DNA from: Chloroflexota bacterium | GTDB taxonomy: Bacteria > Chloroflexota > Anaerolineae > Aggregatilineales > Phototrophicaceae | Length of the DNA stretch: 64,000 bases | Assembly (NCBI GenBank): GCA_020161935.1 | Contig: JAIUNI010000009.1 | Coordinates: forward strand, 186,001-250,000 | Direction of reading: 5' to 3' | Shown: positions 26,277 through 34,573 of the stretch, in pieces | How positions within the stretch are numbered: the first letter of the stretch is position 1 | How the letters are laid out: each line of letters starts with the position of its first letter | The notes under the pieces: model-generated | Told to the model about the DNA's origin: nothing | Seen by the model: only the letters and a program-made list of their open reading frames with translations | Database searches by the model: none | Position numbers and translations under genes: made by a program

Positions 26277-26303
26277 GACGATTAGCCTTGCCATTTTGTG
26301 ATT
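26277..26303 (-). promoter_or_regulatory. Candidate ECF41-type promoter
   Basis: On the minus strand: AATCACA (26303-26297), 16-bp spacer, CGTC (26280-26277), 37 bp before the oxidoreductase ATG. From memory, the published ECF41 consensus is TGTCACA-N16-CGTC; five of seven -35 bases, the exact spacer and the complete -10 box agree. Confidence 0.6.
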
Positions 26304-26532
26304 CAGCAGCCGAATACACATCCAAACTGATAAAATCTCATACGAGAAAAGTACGGGAAAATCTATTAATCTGCGCCTCATTTTACTGACCGAGCGTTTG
26401 TAACTTTTTTATACATCTTCTCATAAATAATTGTCCTCTTTACCTTAGGTATTAGTGACAGATTTCCCTATAATCTGATTGTTCCTACTCAAGGGGCAGC
26501 CTGACAACCTATAAATCCGTTGGAGAAAAAAC

Positions 26533-27270
26533 ATGGTGAGCAAACATTCGTCTAGAGTACTATTCGTCATCGCGCTGTGCTTGGCTATGGTCGCGTTGAT
26601 CGCCTGCACCCCCACAGCAACCCCCACAGCGACTTCAGCTCCTGCAACCACAGCACCCACCGAAGCGGCAACTGAAGAAGCCACCGTTGAGGCGACCGAA
26701 GAAGCGCCGGTCGAAACCACGGCTGAGGCGACAATGGAAGCGACCGAAGAAGCAACCAGCGAAGCCACCGAAGAAGCCACCGAAGAAGCCACCGCCGAAA
26801 TGACGGCTGATGCCACGGAAGAAACCGCAATGGTCTCGACCGAAGTTGCAACCGAGGAAGCCACCGCTGAAATGACCGCCGAGGCCACCGAATCAATGGC
26901 TGTTGAAGTCACCTCAGAAGTGACCCGCGAAGCGACCGAAGAAGCTGCGATGGATGCAATTGAGGAAGCCACCGCCGAGGCGACGGAAGAAATGGTCGTT
27001 GAGGCCACCGAAGAAGCGACGGAAGAAGTGGTTGTAGAAGCTACGGCTGAAATGACCGCCGAAGCCACTGAGGAAATGGTTGTGGAAATGACCGCCGAAT
27101 CGACCGCTTGCCCGTCGCCGACCCCGACCAGCACTCCAACCGTCACACCGACCCTCGACGGCACCGCCACCGCGACCCGTACTCCGACCCCGCGTCCGAC
27201 GGCTACCCCGGATGGTACCGCTACCGTTGAACCAACCTTCACACCGACATCAACCACCGAACCCTGCTAA
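26533..27270 (+). CDS. Lipoprotein with Thr-Glu-Glu-Ala low-complexity tract
   Basis: 245 residues behind GGAG. Signal peptide with lipobox LIAC (Cys25), so a membrane-anchored lipoprotein. The mature chain is almost entirely low complexity: ~150 residues of T(E/A)EATEEAT-type repeats, strongly acidic, then a Pro/Thr tail (TPTSTPTVTPTLDGT) and a final Cys. No enzymatic domain. It probably spans or decorates the cell wall as an extended, negatively charged spacer. A long open frame on the other strand is a by-product of the codon repetition. A TATAAT at 26469-26474 may be its -10. Confidence 0.8.
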   Translation: MVSKHSSRVLFVIALCLAMVALIACTPTATPTATSAPATTAPTEAATEEATVEATEEAPVETTAEATMEATEEATSEATEEATEEATAEMTADATEETAMVSTEVATEEATAEMTAEATESMAVEVTSEVTREATEEAAMDAIEEATAEATEEMVVEATEEATEEVVVEATAEMTAEATEEMVVEMTAESTACPSPTPTSTPTVTPTLDGTATATRTPTPRPTATPDGTATVEPTFTPTSTTEPC

Positions 27271-27292
27271 TTGCGGGTAAGTTGATCTTCTC

Positions 27293-27324
27293 AAGAGGTC
27301 TGCCACTGGCAGACCTCTTTTTAT
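27293..27324 (+). terminator. Rho-independent terminator
   Basis: AAGAGGTCTGCC (27293-27304), 3-nt loop, GGCAGACCTCTT (27308-27319), then a T-run; ends the acidic lipoprotein gene. Confidence 0.9.
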
Positions 27325-27375
27325 TGAACATCATATGCCAACATACATTGTTTTCAATTCGTGAGTATCGGTTAG

Positions 27376-27463
27376 TGCAGACAGACGCGCTGTCTTGCCT
27401 CCCTACGCAAGGTGAGAATGTGCCTTCCTAGGAACAACAGACAGGCTGTCCGCTATTTCCAAA
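27376..27463 (+). repeat. ~90-bp paired-hairpin element, copy 1
   Basis: Aligns with the reverse strand of 52969-53062: both share GCAGAC.GACGCGCTGTCT, CCCTACGCAAG, GAGAATGT, ACAGACAGGCT and TGTCCGCTATTTCC in the same order. Confidence 0.75.
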
Positions 27464-27484
27464 CCTGCTGACCTGTACCCACAT

Positions 27485-27516
27485 AAAAAGACCACCGGTT
27501 GCAGGTGGTCTTTTCG
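27485..27516 (-). terminator. Rho-independent terminator of the RPxxWxG repeat protein gene
   Basis: AAAAGACCACC, short loop, GGTGGTCTTTT; symmetrical and usable on the minus strand, 20 bp beyond the stop at 27538. Confidence 0.8.
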
Positions 27517-27537
27517 TGTGGTCGATAAGCCGGAGGG

Positions 27538-29253
27538 TTAGCGGATGGTCGGGTCGCTAATCCACACGTCCGGCGAGAACAGGGTTTCACCTTCGATCAG
27601 CAGGTTGCTGGTGTAGCCATAGGTGAACTCGTACACATTCAAGCCGTTCTGCTGCGAGACGACAGCCTTAACCGTACCGGTGGTGTTGTCGTAAATCTGG
27701 ATAACCGGTTGGCAGTCGGTTTGTGTCGTGTCGGCGCAAATTTCCAGCGTGACCTGTGCCGTCTTGGTGGCCGCGTTATCCGACAGGTAGGTGACACGGA
27801 TGTTGTTCCACGAAACCTGCGTCTTTTCGTTTTGAACGTCGTTCAAATCCGGCGGGGCAGGCGGCGTGCCTTCATTCAACAGGGCTTCCAAAGCACCACC
27901 ACCGGTCGGGGTTGGTGTGGGGCCGGGGCCGTTGCACCAGCCAGCGTCGCAGAACGTCAGCGGCTTCACACCTTCCAACGTTTGCAGCTTCACGAACACA
28001 TCTTCCGGCATACTCGTCCAGCGGCGGTCGATGAACACCGCGAAACTTTCACCACTGACGAACATCATCTGCGAGTCGCCGAAGTTGCGGTACCATGCCT
28101 TGAACCGCGTGCCACCGGGCATAATGCCCATATACTGTGTGGCCTGTACATCGAGATAGGTAAAGGCGTACTGGCCTTCGTACACGTAGCGATCATCACC
28201 TTCACCTTCCGTATCGGGTGCGGGTGGGTTTTCAATCGTGTTGTTGACGACGATGCTCAACTGCGTGCAGAATGCGCCTTGCGGTACGGAATCGACCGAG
28301 AAGCTGTAGGCGTTCTGCGCGAGTGCCACAAGGTTCTGCAACTGTGGTGAGCAGCTTTCGACAGGGTTGACACCTTGCCAACCACGGGGACGCGGCGTTT
28401 GACCGAGTGTATTCGCCAGCAGTTCGAGGTTATAGCGCAGGTATTGGTAGCCGTAGATTTGGACGGCGGGTGGTGTACCCAGCCAACCAACCGGACGTTG
28501 ACCGATGCCCAACTTCTCGTTTGCAAGGCTTTCGAGGTCAAGGAAGTTATCTGCCAGCAAACTCGGTGAGGCCACATCCTTATTGCCAATCCAACCGGAG
28601 GGGCGAACGTTCAAACCTAGTTCTTCGTCGGCGAGGCGTTCGATGTCACCACGGGCGGCCAACAGCAGTTCCGGCAGGGCAGCTTCAACTTCCGGCGTGC
28701 TGAACACGGCGGTCAAGGTCTGCGATTGGGCTTCATCGGCGACCGTTTGGCAGTAGCTAACCGCATCATTAGCCGTAGCGAAGGTCCCGTTAAACGCGGT
28801 ATCCAGAACCTGAACGATATTCATCAAGGTACGGGTACACCGGAACAGCGACAAACTACCCTTCCAATTTTCAGGCCGGTTGTTTGGGCCGTAAACCTCG
28901 TCAGCCGTCAGTTCAAGGTCGTGGCGGATGTTGCGGCTGACCAAGTTGATGTCGGTCGTTACCGGTGCGCCAATCCAATCATCCGGTCGTTCTAAGCCGA
29001 ATACCTCGGTTGCCAGCAGTTCGTTGTCGAACCACAGGTTGGCGATATAGGTGGGCGAACTGGTGTTGTTGATGTCGAAGGTCCAGTTCGTCGGGCGGGT
29101 GCCAGAACCGAGAGCCGCATCAGCAGCCGTTTCCAAATCGGCCCGTAGGTCGAGGACAAAGCTGGTCACGTTGTTGATCTGCTGGGCGTGAACGAAACCT
29201 GTCAGCATCAGCACCATGACCGTCAAAATCAGGAGGCGTATATACCGTTTCAT
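27538..29253 (-). CDS. Secreted protein with six RPxxWxG repeats, unknown function
   Basis: 571 residues from the ATG at 29253, which gives a clean signal peptide (MKRYIRLLILTVMVLMLTGF, cleaved near VHAQQ); a longer start at 29304 is less likely. Six copies of a motif DLExLADExLGxxxRPxxWxG occur in the first ~300 residues (e.g. DIERLADEELGLNVRPSGWI and DLESLANEKLGIGQRPVGWL). A middle domain has paired Cys (CRTLMN, SYCQT, CSPQL, FCTQL) and a TPTPTGGG linker leads to a C-terminal beta-rich domain (NNIRVTYLSDN). I do not know a described family with this repeat. Probably extracellular, peptidoglycan- or polymer-contacting by guess only. Confidence 0.75.
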   Translation of the reverse strand: MKRYIRLLILTVMVLMLTGFVHAQQINNVTSFVLDLRADLETAADAALGSGTRPTNWTFDINNTSSPTYIANLWFDNELLATEVFGLERPDDWIGAPVTTDINLVSRNIRHDLELTADEVYGPNNRPENWKGSLSLFRCTRTLMNIVQVLDTAFNGTFATANDAVSYCQTVADEAQSQTLTAVFSTPEVEAALPELLLAARGDIERLADEELGLNVRPSGWIGNKDVASPSLLADNFLDLESLANEKLGIGQRPVGWLGTPPAVQIYGYQYLRYNLELLANTLGQTPRPRGWQGVNPVESCSPQLQNLVALAQNAYSFSVDSVPQGAFCTQLSIVVNNTIENPPAPDTEGEGDDRYVYEGQYAFTYLDVQATQYMGIMPGGTRFKAWYRNFGDSQMMFVSGESFAVFIDRRWTSMPEDVFVKLQTLEGVKPLTFCDAGWCNGPGPTPTPTGGGALEALLNEGTPPAPPDLNDVQNEKTQVSWNNIRVTYLSDNAATKTAQVTLEICADTTQTDCQPVIQIYDNTTGTVKAVVSQQNGLNVYEFTYGYTSNLLIEGETLFSPDVWISDPTIR

Positions 29254-29628
29254 CCGGTTGACCTTTGCAATCGTTCCGTAGAGTTCGTAGTTTCGATTAT
29301 ACAATGATGCGGCTTAAACCAAAAGTGATCCACTAGTACGGGGAAAATACGTGAAGTACGTTTAACGCAAAGGCGCAAAGACACAACGATATTTTTATTG
29401 GGTATGCCCTGAACAACAATGATCGAGACCTTGTTTTATTTTGCCTGTAAAACAGGCAATAACAGGCAGCTTGACCCTCACTGACCCCGATTTGTGAAGG
29501 CGCGGTTTATCTCCGCAAACTGTTTTCTAACGTTGAGGCATGTTAGAAGCCGTTTGAAAAGTAGGTTTGGGGTTCATCGGACGGCATATAGACCGTCCGG
29601 TAGTTATAGAATATTTTCCAAACGGGTT
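29254..29628. other. Spacer with repeats
   Basis: 375 bp without a gene. Contains the reverse copy of the ~98-bp element (29438-29535) and a hairpin CGGACGG/CCGTCCG (29578-29599) shortly after the stop of the esterase gene, without a T-run. 29350-29390 resembles the CACAGAGGCACAG family in part. Confidence 0.6.
29438..29535 (-). repeat. Dispersed ~98-bp element, copy 2 (reverse)
   Basis: Reverse-strand match to 1832-1930 and 34036-34131: CGTTAG, AACCGCGCCTTCACAAATC, GGTCAG.GAGGGTCA and the terminal GCCTGTTTTACAGGC hairpin. Confidence 0.75.
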
Positions 29629-30690
29629 CTAATACTGCTTCGCCAGCCAGCCGGCCAGCGGCTCGCCATCCCAACGGTGCTGCCCGTGGAAGGTATGAGT
29701 CGTCAGGTGTTCCGGCACACCCAGCGCGGCGTAGATCTGGCGCAGGGTGACGAGCGCCTTTTCCACCCCATGCGGCGGGTAAATCGGGTCGGCATCCCCG
29801 TTCTCGACCATCAACGGGCGCGGCGCGATGAGGCCAGCGACATCACCCATCTCGGCGTATTCGGGCAGATGCGGAATGTAGTTACAGACGCAGTGCGGCA
29901 CGGCCATGATCGAGTCGCGGAAGGTGTTGATCGCTCCACTGATGTAGGCGCTGGTGATGCGCTTGTCGAGCGCGGTAGCGTACATGGCGAGGGTGCCACC
30001 ACCGGAGAGGCCGACGCACGGCAGCTTGTCGTGCAGGACATCGGGTTGCAGGTCGATATAGTCGATCAGTTGCAGGACATCCCAGACGCGCAGCCCCATG
30101 AGCGTTTGCCCCGCCAGCAGCGCGTTCAAGCCCACGTCCTGACAGGACCAGATGCCACCGGACGTATCCCCATCGTTGACCTGTTTGAGTTCGCGATCTT
30201 CCATCCGGTAGCCGAAGGCACGCAGCACCGGCACATACGTCTTATATCCGGCGAGGGCGATCTGGCGACCGTAATCGGCCTTAAACTCGCGGATATAGGC
30301 GGCTTCGGCCTCGGTACTGGCGATGCCGACTAAACTTTGTGCGCCCCACGTCCCATGACCATGCAGCGCGAGAACCGGCTTATGGGGTTTTTCAAGGTTG
30401 TGCGGGGTGAGGACGTAGCAGGGCATAAATTCGCCGGGGACAGTTTCCAGCACGATCAATTCGCGCGTGTATTCAGGGGTTTCAACGGTTTCAACCGGCG
30501 TGGCCTGAACAGCAGACTTGACGCGCGGAAATTCACCGAGCAGGCGCGAGACTTCAGCCAATAATGCGGCTTGCCAATCGGTTACATCCTTCGCGGTTTT
30601 CCCCTTAAAGCCTAATTTGCGACCGACTTCTTCCAACCGCTTGTAGAGTCCGGGAGTCGTGCGGAGTTCAAAATCGCCCAATGTGGTCAT
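29629..30690 (-). CDS. Alpha/beta hydrolase, abhydrolase_7/acetyl-xylan-esterase-like
   Basis: 353 residues without signal peptide. Alpha/beta hydrolase elements: oxyanion region LALHGHGTWG, nucleophile elbow VGLSGGGTLAMYA (Ser in GLSGGG, an atypical elbow), Asp in VENGDADPIYPP and His in HTFHGQHRWDG. The ~110-residue N-terminal lead-in and the motif RVWDVLQLIDYIDLQPD match a family of large cytoplasmic esterases related to CE7 and abhydrolase_7. Natural substrate unknown; de-esterification of sugars is plausible. Confidence 0.8.
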   Translation of the reverse strand: MTTLGDFELRTTPGLYKRLEEVGRKLGFKGKTAKDVTDWQAALLAEVSRLLGEFPRVKSAVQATPVETVETPEYTRELIVLETVPGEFMPCYVLTPHNLEKPHKPVLALHGHGTWGAQSLVGIASTEAEAAYIREFKADYGRQIALAGYKTYVPVLRAFGYRMEDRELKQVNDGDTSGGIWSCQDVGLNALLAGQTLMGLRVWDVLQLIDYIDLQPDVLHDKLPCVGLSGGGTLAMYATALDKRITSAYISGAINTFRDSIMAVPHCVCNYIPHLPEYAEMGDVAGLIAPRPLMVENGDADPIYPPHGVEKALVTLRQIYAALGVPEHLTTHTFHGQHRWDGEPLAGWLAKQY

Positions 30691-31131
30691 GATATGTCTC
30701 GTTTATGTATGAATATTTTGGGCGGATTGTACCGTTTTTGCGCCCGTGATTGCGAATAGAATGGTTAGAGCGTGTGGTCACACCACTGTCAAAGGCTGGT
30801 CACTTGGTTAACTGGTTGATGAAGAGGTGGGTGTAATCGGCGAAATATGCGTAAAATGTGGCAAAAGCAGTTATCAGTCACAGTTTTCAGTTGACAGTCC
30901 AATACAAATCCGTTTTAACCGCCAAGTCGCCAAGAAAATACAGAGATCAATTCATAAGTGCAGAATAGAACAAAAGGTCTAAAATGTCAAGTTAGGGTTT
31001 GGCTTGAAGTGATTTATTTGGGGTTATTTTTGTGATATTCGTATACAGAAAATCATTTATACACAAAATAGTCGGTTTAGGTTATATTTACAGCACTTTA
31101 ATATGGATACCGAGTTTCCACCGATCTTTAT
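30691..31131. other. AT-rich intergenic region upstream of the TIR gene
   Basis: 441 bp between divergent genes. 30915-30947 carries a partial CACAGAGGCACAG-family unit (AACCGCCAAGTCGCCAAGAA). The last 200 bp are clearly AT-richer than the surroundings and presumably contain the TIR gene promoter; no confident boxes. Confidence 0.5.
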
Positions 31132-32760
31132 ATGACACGTATTTTCATTTCATATCGTCGTGATGACACAAAAGCGATTGCAGGACGGCTCTATGATCGC
31201 CTAGAGTCGGCCATCGGAGCGGATAATTTATTTCTCGATGTCGATCATATTCCGCCGGGAGTCGATTTTCGCGCATTTTTGCAAAACGCGATTGCCGAAG
31301 CGGATGTGGTTCTCATTATCATTGGGCCAAAATGGTCGGAAATCTTAAAGCAGCGCATCAAAGATCCTAACGACTTTGTACGTATAGAGTTAGAAAGTGC
31401 ACTTGAACAGCGCAAAATCACCATTCCGGTGTTAGTAGACGGCGCGAAAATGCCAAACGCCTCCGATTTGCCGAAGAGGGTCGCAGCGGTACTTCCCTTC
31501 TTGAACGCAGCCGTATTAGGTGATGGCGCAAACTTCCGCCGTGATGTTGACCGTTTAATCGTTGATCTGAACCATCCTGAGTCGCTTAAGCCGCCGCCAG
31601 CCCTGCCGGATATTCATGCAACTCCACTGGGCGTGGTAACAAAGCCGCTCGGCAACAGACGACCGATGAGATGGATTGTGGGCTTATTGATCATCGCCGT
31701 TCTCGTTGGCACTGGCTGGGTGGTGGCAACTTTACTCCGTAACAGTACACTAACACCATTGATAACTCCCACTGTTGCGACACAAGTTCTCGTCCAACCC
31801 TCCGCAACGGGCATACTAGAGTTAGCAACAAAGGTTTCAACAGCGACCGCAGCTCCGACCGCTACCAACACACTTAGACCTACGGATACTCGGATACCGC
31901 CAACGTTTACACGAACCTTGCCACCGACCAATACGGCAGTTCCGCCAACTAGAGGTAACTTTGTCACATTTATAGCACAGGCAACATCTACCTCATCTGG
32001 GCCAGGGAACGTTGGAACAATTATAGCAAATATGCGAGCAACTTCTGCAGCACGAACGACCGATGTCTATGATCAATTCCCTAATCCGCAGTCTGCTTCG
32101 GATTATATGGATAGGGGACTTGAATTTTATTATCAAAACTTATTTGATCTCGCAATTGCTGATTATACGCAGGCGATCACGCTCAATCCTCAGTATGTTG
32201 GTGCATACAATAACCGAGGTCTAGCCTACAAAAAACAGAATAAGTTAAGCGAGGCAATTGCCGATTATACGCAAGCCATCGCCCTTGACCCCCAATATGC
32301 GCGCGCCTACAACAACCGTGGTGTAGCCTACAAAGAGCAGGGTAAGTTAACTGAGGCAATTGCGGACTATACGCAGGCCATCACGCTCGACCCTCAATAT
32401 GCACTCGCTTACAACAACCGTGGTGTAATTTACTATAATCAAGGGAAATACTCTGAAGCGATTGCGGATTATACGCAGGCCATTACGCTTGACTCTGAAT
32501 ATACATCTGCCTATAGCAACCGTGGATGGGCATACTATAAACAGGGCAGTCCTTTTACCGTCTTAAGTGCCACCAATGACTTTGTGAAGGCGATTGCTCT
32601 CGATCCTGAATATGCAAATCCCTACTGGGGACTTGGAAATATTTACTATGACCAGAAGAATAATCAAAAGGCATTGGAAAATTATCAAAAGTATGTTCAG
32701 CTTATAGGTCTATTCGCCGATCCGACCGTTAGAGAACGCATAAAAGAACTTGGCGGGTAG
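31132..32760 (+). CDS. TIR - transmembrane - TPR protein
   Basis: 542 residues. N-terminal TIR domain (~1-140): MTRIFISYRRDD, LDVDHIPPGVDFRAFL, VLIIIGPKW and RIELESALEQ. A single membrane helix (~180-203, MRWIVGLLIIAVLVGTGW) is followed by ~100 residues of Thr/Pro linker and then at least four near-identical TPR units (AIADYTQAI.LDPQYA.AYNNRG.AY). TIR at the inner side and TPR outside is the likely topology. Some bacterial TIR domains are NAD hydrolases of anti-phage systems, but the catalytic Glu cannot be placed confidently and there is no partner defence gene, so a scaffold or signalling role is equally possible. Confidence 0.85.
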   Translation: MTRIFISYRRDDTKAIAGRLYDRLESAIGADNLFLDVDHIPPGVDFRAFLQNAIAEADVVLIIIGPKWSEILKQRIKDPNDFVRIELESALEQRKITIPVLVDGAKMPNASDLPKRVAAVLPFLNAAVLGDGANFRRDVDRLIVDLNHPESLKPPPALPDIHATPLGVVTKPLGNRRPMRWIVGLLIIAVLVGTGWVVATLLRNSTLTPLITPTVATQVLVQPSATGILELATKVSTATAAPTATNTLRPTDTRIPPTFTRTLPPTNTAVPPTRGNFVTFIAQATSTSSGPGNVGTIIANMRATSAARTTDVYDQFPNPQSASDYMDRGLEFYYQNLFDLAIADYTQAITLNPQYVGAYNNRGLAYKKQNKLSEAIADYTQAIALDPQYARAYNNRGVAYKEQGKLTEAIADYTQAITLDPQYALAYNNRGVIYYNQGKYSEAIADYTQAITLDSEYTSAYSNRGWAYYKQGSPFTVLSATNDFVKAIALDPEYANPYWGLGNIYYDQKNNQKALENYQKYVQLIGLFADPTVRERIKELGG

Positions 32761-32779
32761 AGGCTCAAAAGGTTTGCCG

Positions 32780-33298
32780 CTACAAAATGCGTGTCGGGTT
32801 TTCGGCATCGTCTTGCCACCGGGCTGGGTTGTTCTCGATGTATTGGCGGTGATTATTGAGATCGGCTTCGTTACGAAGAATATGGTCGTGATACGTTCGC
32901 TGCCAGACAGGCGCGGCGGGCATGTCTCGCCATTCGTTGATGCGGCGAGCTGAAAATGACTTTAGCGAACTGATTATTTGCGGTAGACCGGACACTTTTG
33001 CCTTTGTAGGGGAGGGGCTGAGACCCTCCCGTGATTGGTTATCCATCATGACTACTATGCCGTGGATATGATTCGGCATAATGACAAACGCATCATATTC
33101 GGCCTGCGGGTAAAATCTCGCGAGGTCGTTCCAACAACGCAAGACAATTTCACCTGCCGGATTTAAACGCATCTCGCCATCCACAATCTCACCGAACAGG
33201 GTTTCCCGATTTTGGGTGCAGATGGTCACAAAATACGCGCCATTTTGTGCGTAATCGTATCCATCTAATCGCGTCGGTTTTCGGGTTGGGCGTTCCAT
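32780..33298 (-). CDS. REP-associated tyrosine transposase (RAYT, Y1_Tnp)
   Basis: 172 residues. Start segment RLDGYDYAQNGAYFVTICTQNRE, metal-binding HIHGI in YDAFVIMPNHIHGIVV, a helical FSARRINEWR, WQRTYHDHILRNEADLN and catalytic Tyr in HRQYIENNPARW match the RAYT/IS200-like single-strand transposase group. No terminal repeats of its own are seen. Residues of the loop after HIHGIVV (QSREGLSPSPTK) are encoded by a GTAG-footed REP hairpin of the type found all over the window, so the gene carries its own candidate substrate. Convergent with and only 19 bp from the TIR gene. Confidence 0.9.
   Translation of the reverse strand: MERPTRKPTRLDGYDYAQNGAYFVTICTQNRETLFGEIVDGEMRLNPAGEIVLRCWNDLARFYPQAEYDAFVIMPNHIHGIVVMMDNQSREGLSPSPTKAKVSGLPQIISSLKSFSARRINEWRDMPAAPVWQRTYHDHILRNEADLNNHRQYIENNPARWQDDAENPTRIL
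33006..33034 (+). repeat. REP hairpin inside the RAYT coding sequence
   Basis: GTAG (33006-33009), stem GGGAGGG (33010-33016), loop GCTGAGA, stem CCCTCCC (33024-33030). Identical in design to hairpins at 42032-42056 and 49681-49705. Confidence 0.8.
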
Positions 33299-33320
33299 GA
33301 ACGGGTTGTCCTTATGTTTG

Positions 33321-33357
33321 TGGTTGGTGGCGCGGGAGGGTCTAAGATCATTCCCTT
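33321..33357. repeat. Chimeric REP-like element upstream of RAYT
   Basis: TGGTTGGTGGCGCGG flank (also at 10445-10459), then GGGAGGGTCTAAGATCATTCCC: the left arm is of the GGGAGGG type and the right arm of the CATTCC type, so pairing is imperfect. It lies 35 bp upstream of the RAYT start. Confidence 0.6.
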
Positions 33358-33438
33358 TTTCGCCATTTCGCTATGAGAAGGCATCATGGAATTTGCTCCC
33401 CTTCGGCCGTGAAATGGATAGGATGTCGGTTTTCTCGG

Positions 33439-33945
33439 CTAGGTAATATATAGCGACCAATACGCAATGGCTTGATCTAAGGCTTTAGGTGTTTCTAATA
33501 AAGACCAATCGGATTCAGGATAGACTTCCGCAATCATCTTGAGGCAGAGACCTACAAGTTCCTTCTGTTCCGCGCTCAAAGTATCTAGAGCAAGAAATAA
33601 CCGTTCCTCAATATTATATTTGTCAAAGGATATGGACGGGGATGGGGGTATAAGAAATGGGATAAAAGTTTCTGGGAAAGCATCGAGTCTGTTGGCGAAT
33701 TGTAAAATCCCTAATAAAAAAGCTGGCAAGTAGTAACGAAAAGCATCCGGCTTCAAAAAGTACATTCCCCCACGAAGATCCCAAAGATGTTGGAAGGTGA
33801 CATCTTGCCAACGAATACCGACAAGATCCTCTTCGATAGCTTCAATACCAGTGGTTCCGATATTATCATCACCCGGATAGGGTGTATCTTCAAAGCCTTT
33901 TCGCATCCGTTGCACAAACTCGTTTATTTTCGCATCAGGAATCAT
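33439..33945 (-). CDS. DUF6714-like protein of unknown function
   Basis: 168 residues if started at the ATG at 33945, behind GAGG; an upstream ATG at 33978 lacks a site. The pattern IEEDLVGIRWQDVTFQHLWDLRGGMYFLKPDAFRYYLPAFLLGIL is characteristic of DUF6714 proteins (tryptophan-rich entry followed by FLxPxAFRYYLPAYL). Cytoplasmic, function unknown, usually found in accessory regions. The gene is AT-richer than its neighbours, consistent with acquisition. Confidence 0.65.
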   Translation of the reverse strand: MIPDAKINEFVQRMRKGFEDTPYPGDDNIGTTGIEAIEEDLVGIRWQDVTFQHLWDLRGGMYFLKPDAFRYYLPAFLLGILQFANRLDAFPETFIPFLIPPSPSISFDKYNIEERLFLALDTLSAEQKELVGLCLKMIAEVYPESDWSLLETPKALDQAIAYWSLYIT

Positions 33946-34035
33946 CGCTTGCGCCTCAAGACCAATTACAACGCTCATATTTTACTGCAAATTGATCCGT
34001 TACTATTTCAGCTTTTGCCTCCAAACCGACGCAAA

Positions 34036-34131
34036 AGTTAGAATACGGTTTCATTTTCCAAACCGCATCTTCACAAATCGGGTTCAGGAAGGGTCTAGCT
34101 GCCTGTTATCGCCTGTAAAACAGGCAAACAA
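34036..34131 (+). repeat. Dispersed ~98-bp element, copy 3
   Basis: CACAAATCGGGTTCAGGAAG, GCTGCCTGTTATCGCCTG and hairpin GCCTGTAAAACAGGC. It lies just downstream of the end of the microcompartment operon. Confidence 0.75.
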
Positions 34132-34196
34132 AAAAGGTGCAGTCATTTTGACCACACCTTCTCGTATCACTCTAGCTTCAATTCGCCGTACCGGTT

Positions 34197-34532
34197 CTAA
34201 CGCTTTTTCTTGGGTTTCTCGGTACCCGGCACTGCGTACTCAGCACTATTGGAGTATTTGACCTCGCCGTTCACATCCCATGTATCGACAATCGCAAAGA
34301 TGGCTGCATCGGCTGGTTTGCCCTCGGTGGCTTCGGTTTGCCTAGCACTGCTGCCCGTCACGTACAGCACGACCTCGCCCTCACCCGCCCCGACGGCATC
34401 AAAGGCCACGACATACGCCCCTTTGGCCGCACCCGCCAAATCCAACGGCTGCAAAATCAGCATCTTCAGCCCATCGGTTTTTGCACTCTTGGCACTGGCA
34501 ACCACTGTGCCGATGACCTTCGCCAGCATCAT
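34197..34532 (-). CDS. Microcompartment vertex shell protein, EutN/CcmL (BMC-P)
   Basis: 111 residues. EutN/CcmL beta-barrel: MLAKVIGTVVASAKSAKTDG at the start, LILQPLDLAG, VVAFDAVGAGEGEVVLYVTGSSAR and IFAIVDTWDV, the standard order. Such proteins form pentamers that cap the vertices of bacterial microcompartments. A ~20-residue C-terminal extension ending EKPKKKR is longer than usual and basic. AAGGAG precedes the start. Last gene of the operon that begins with rpiB; 41 bp after the BMC-H gene. Confidence 0.93.
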   Translation of the reverse strand: MMLAKVIGTVVASAKSAKTDGLKMLILQPLDLAGAAKGAYVVAFDAVGAGEGEVVLYVTGSSARQTEATEGKPADAAIFAIVDTWDVNGEVKYSNSAEYAVPGTEKPKKKR

Positions 34533-34573
34533 AACGCCATTACTCCTTGAGGCATTGGCTCACCGCCAACCGC

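Noticed and set aside
26445..27257. 270-residue open frame opposite the acidic lipoprotein (Val/Ala/Ser-rich)
   Set aside because: It mirrors the codon repetition of the plus-strand gene, which has a signal peptide, lipobox, ribosome site and terminator.
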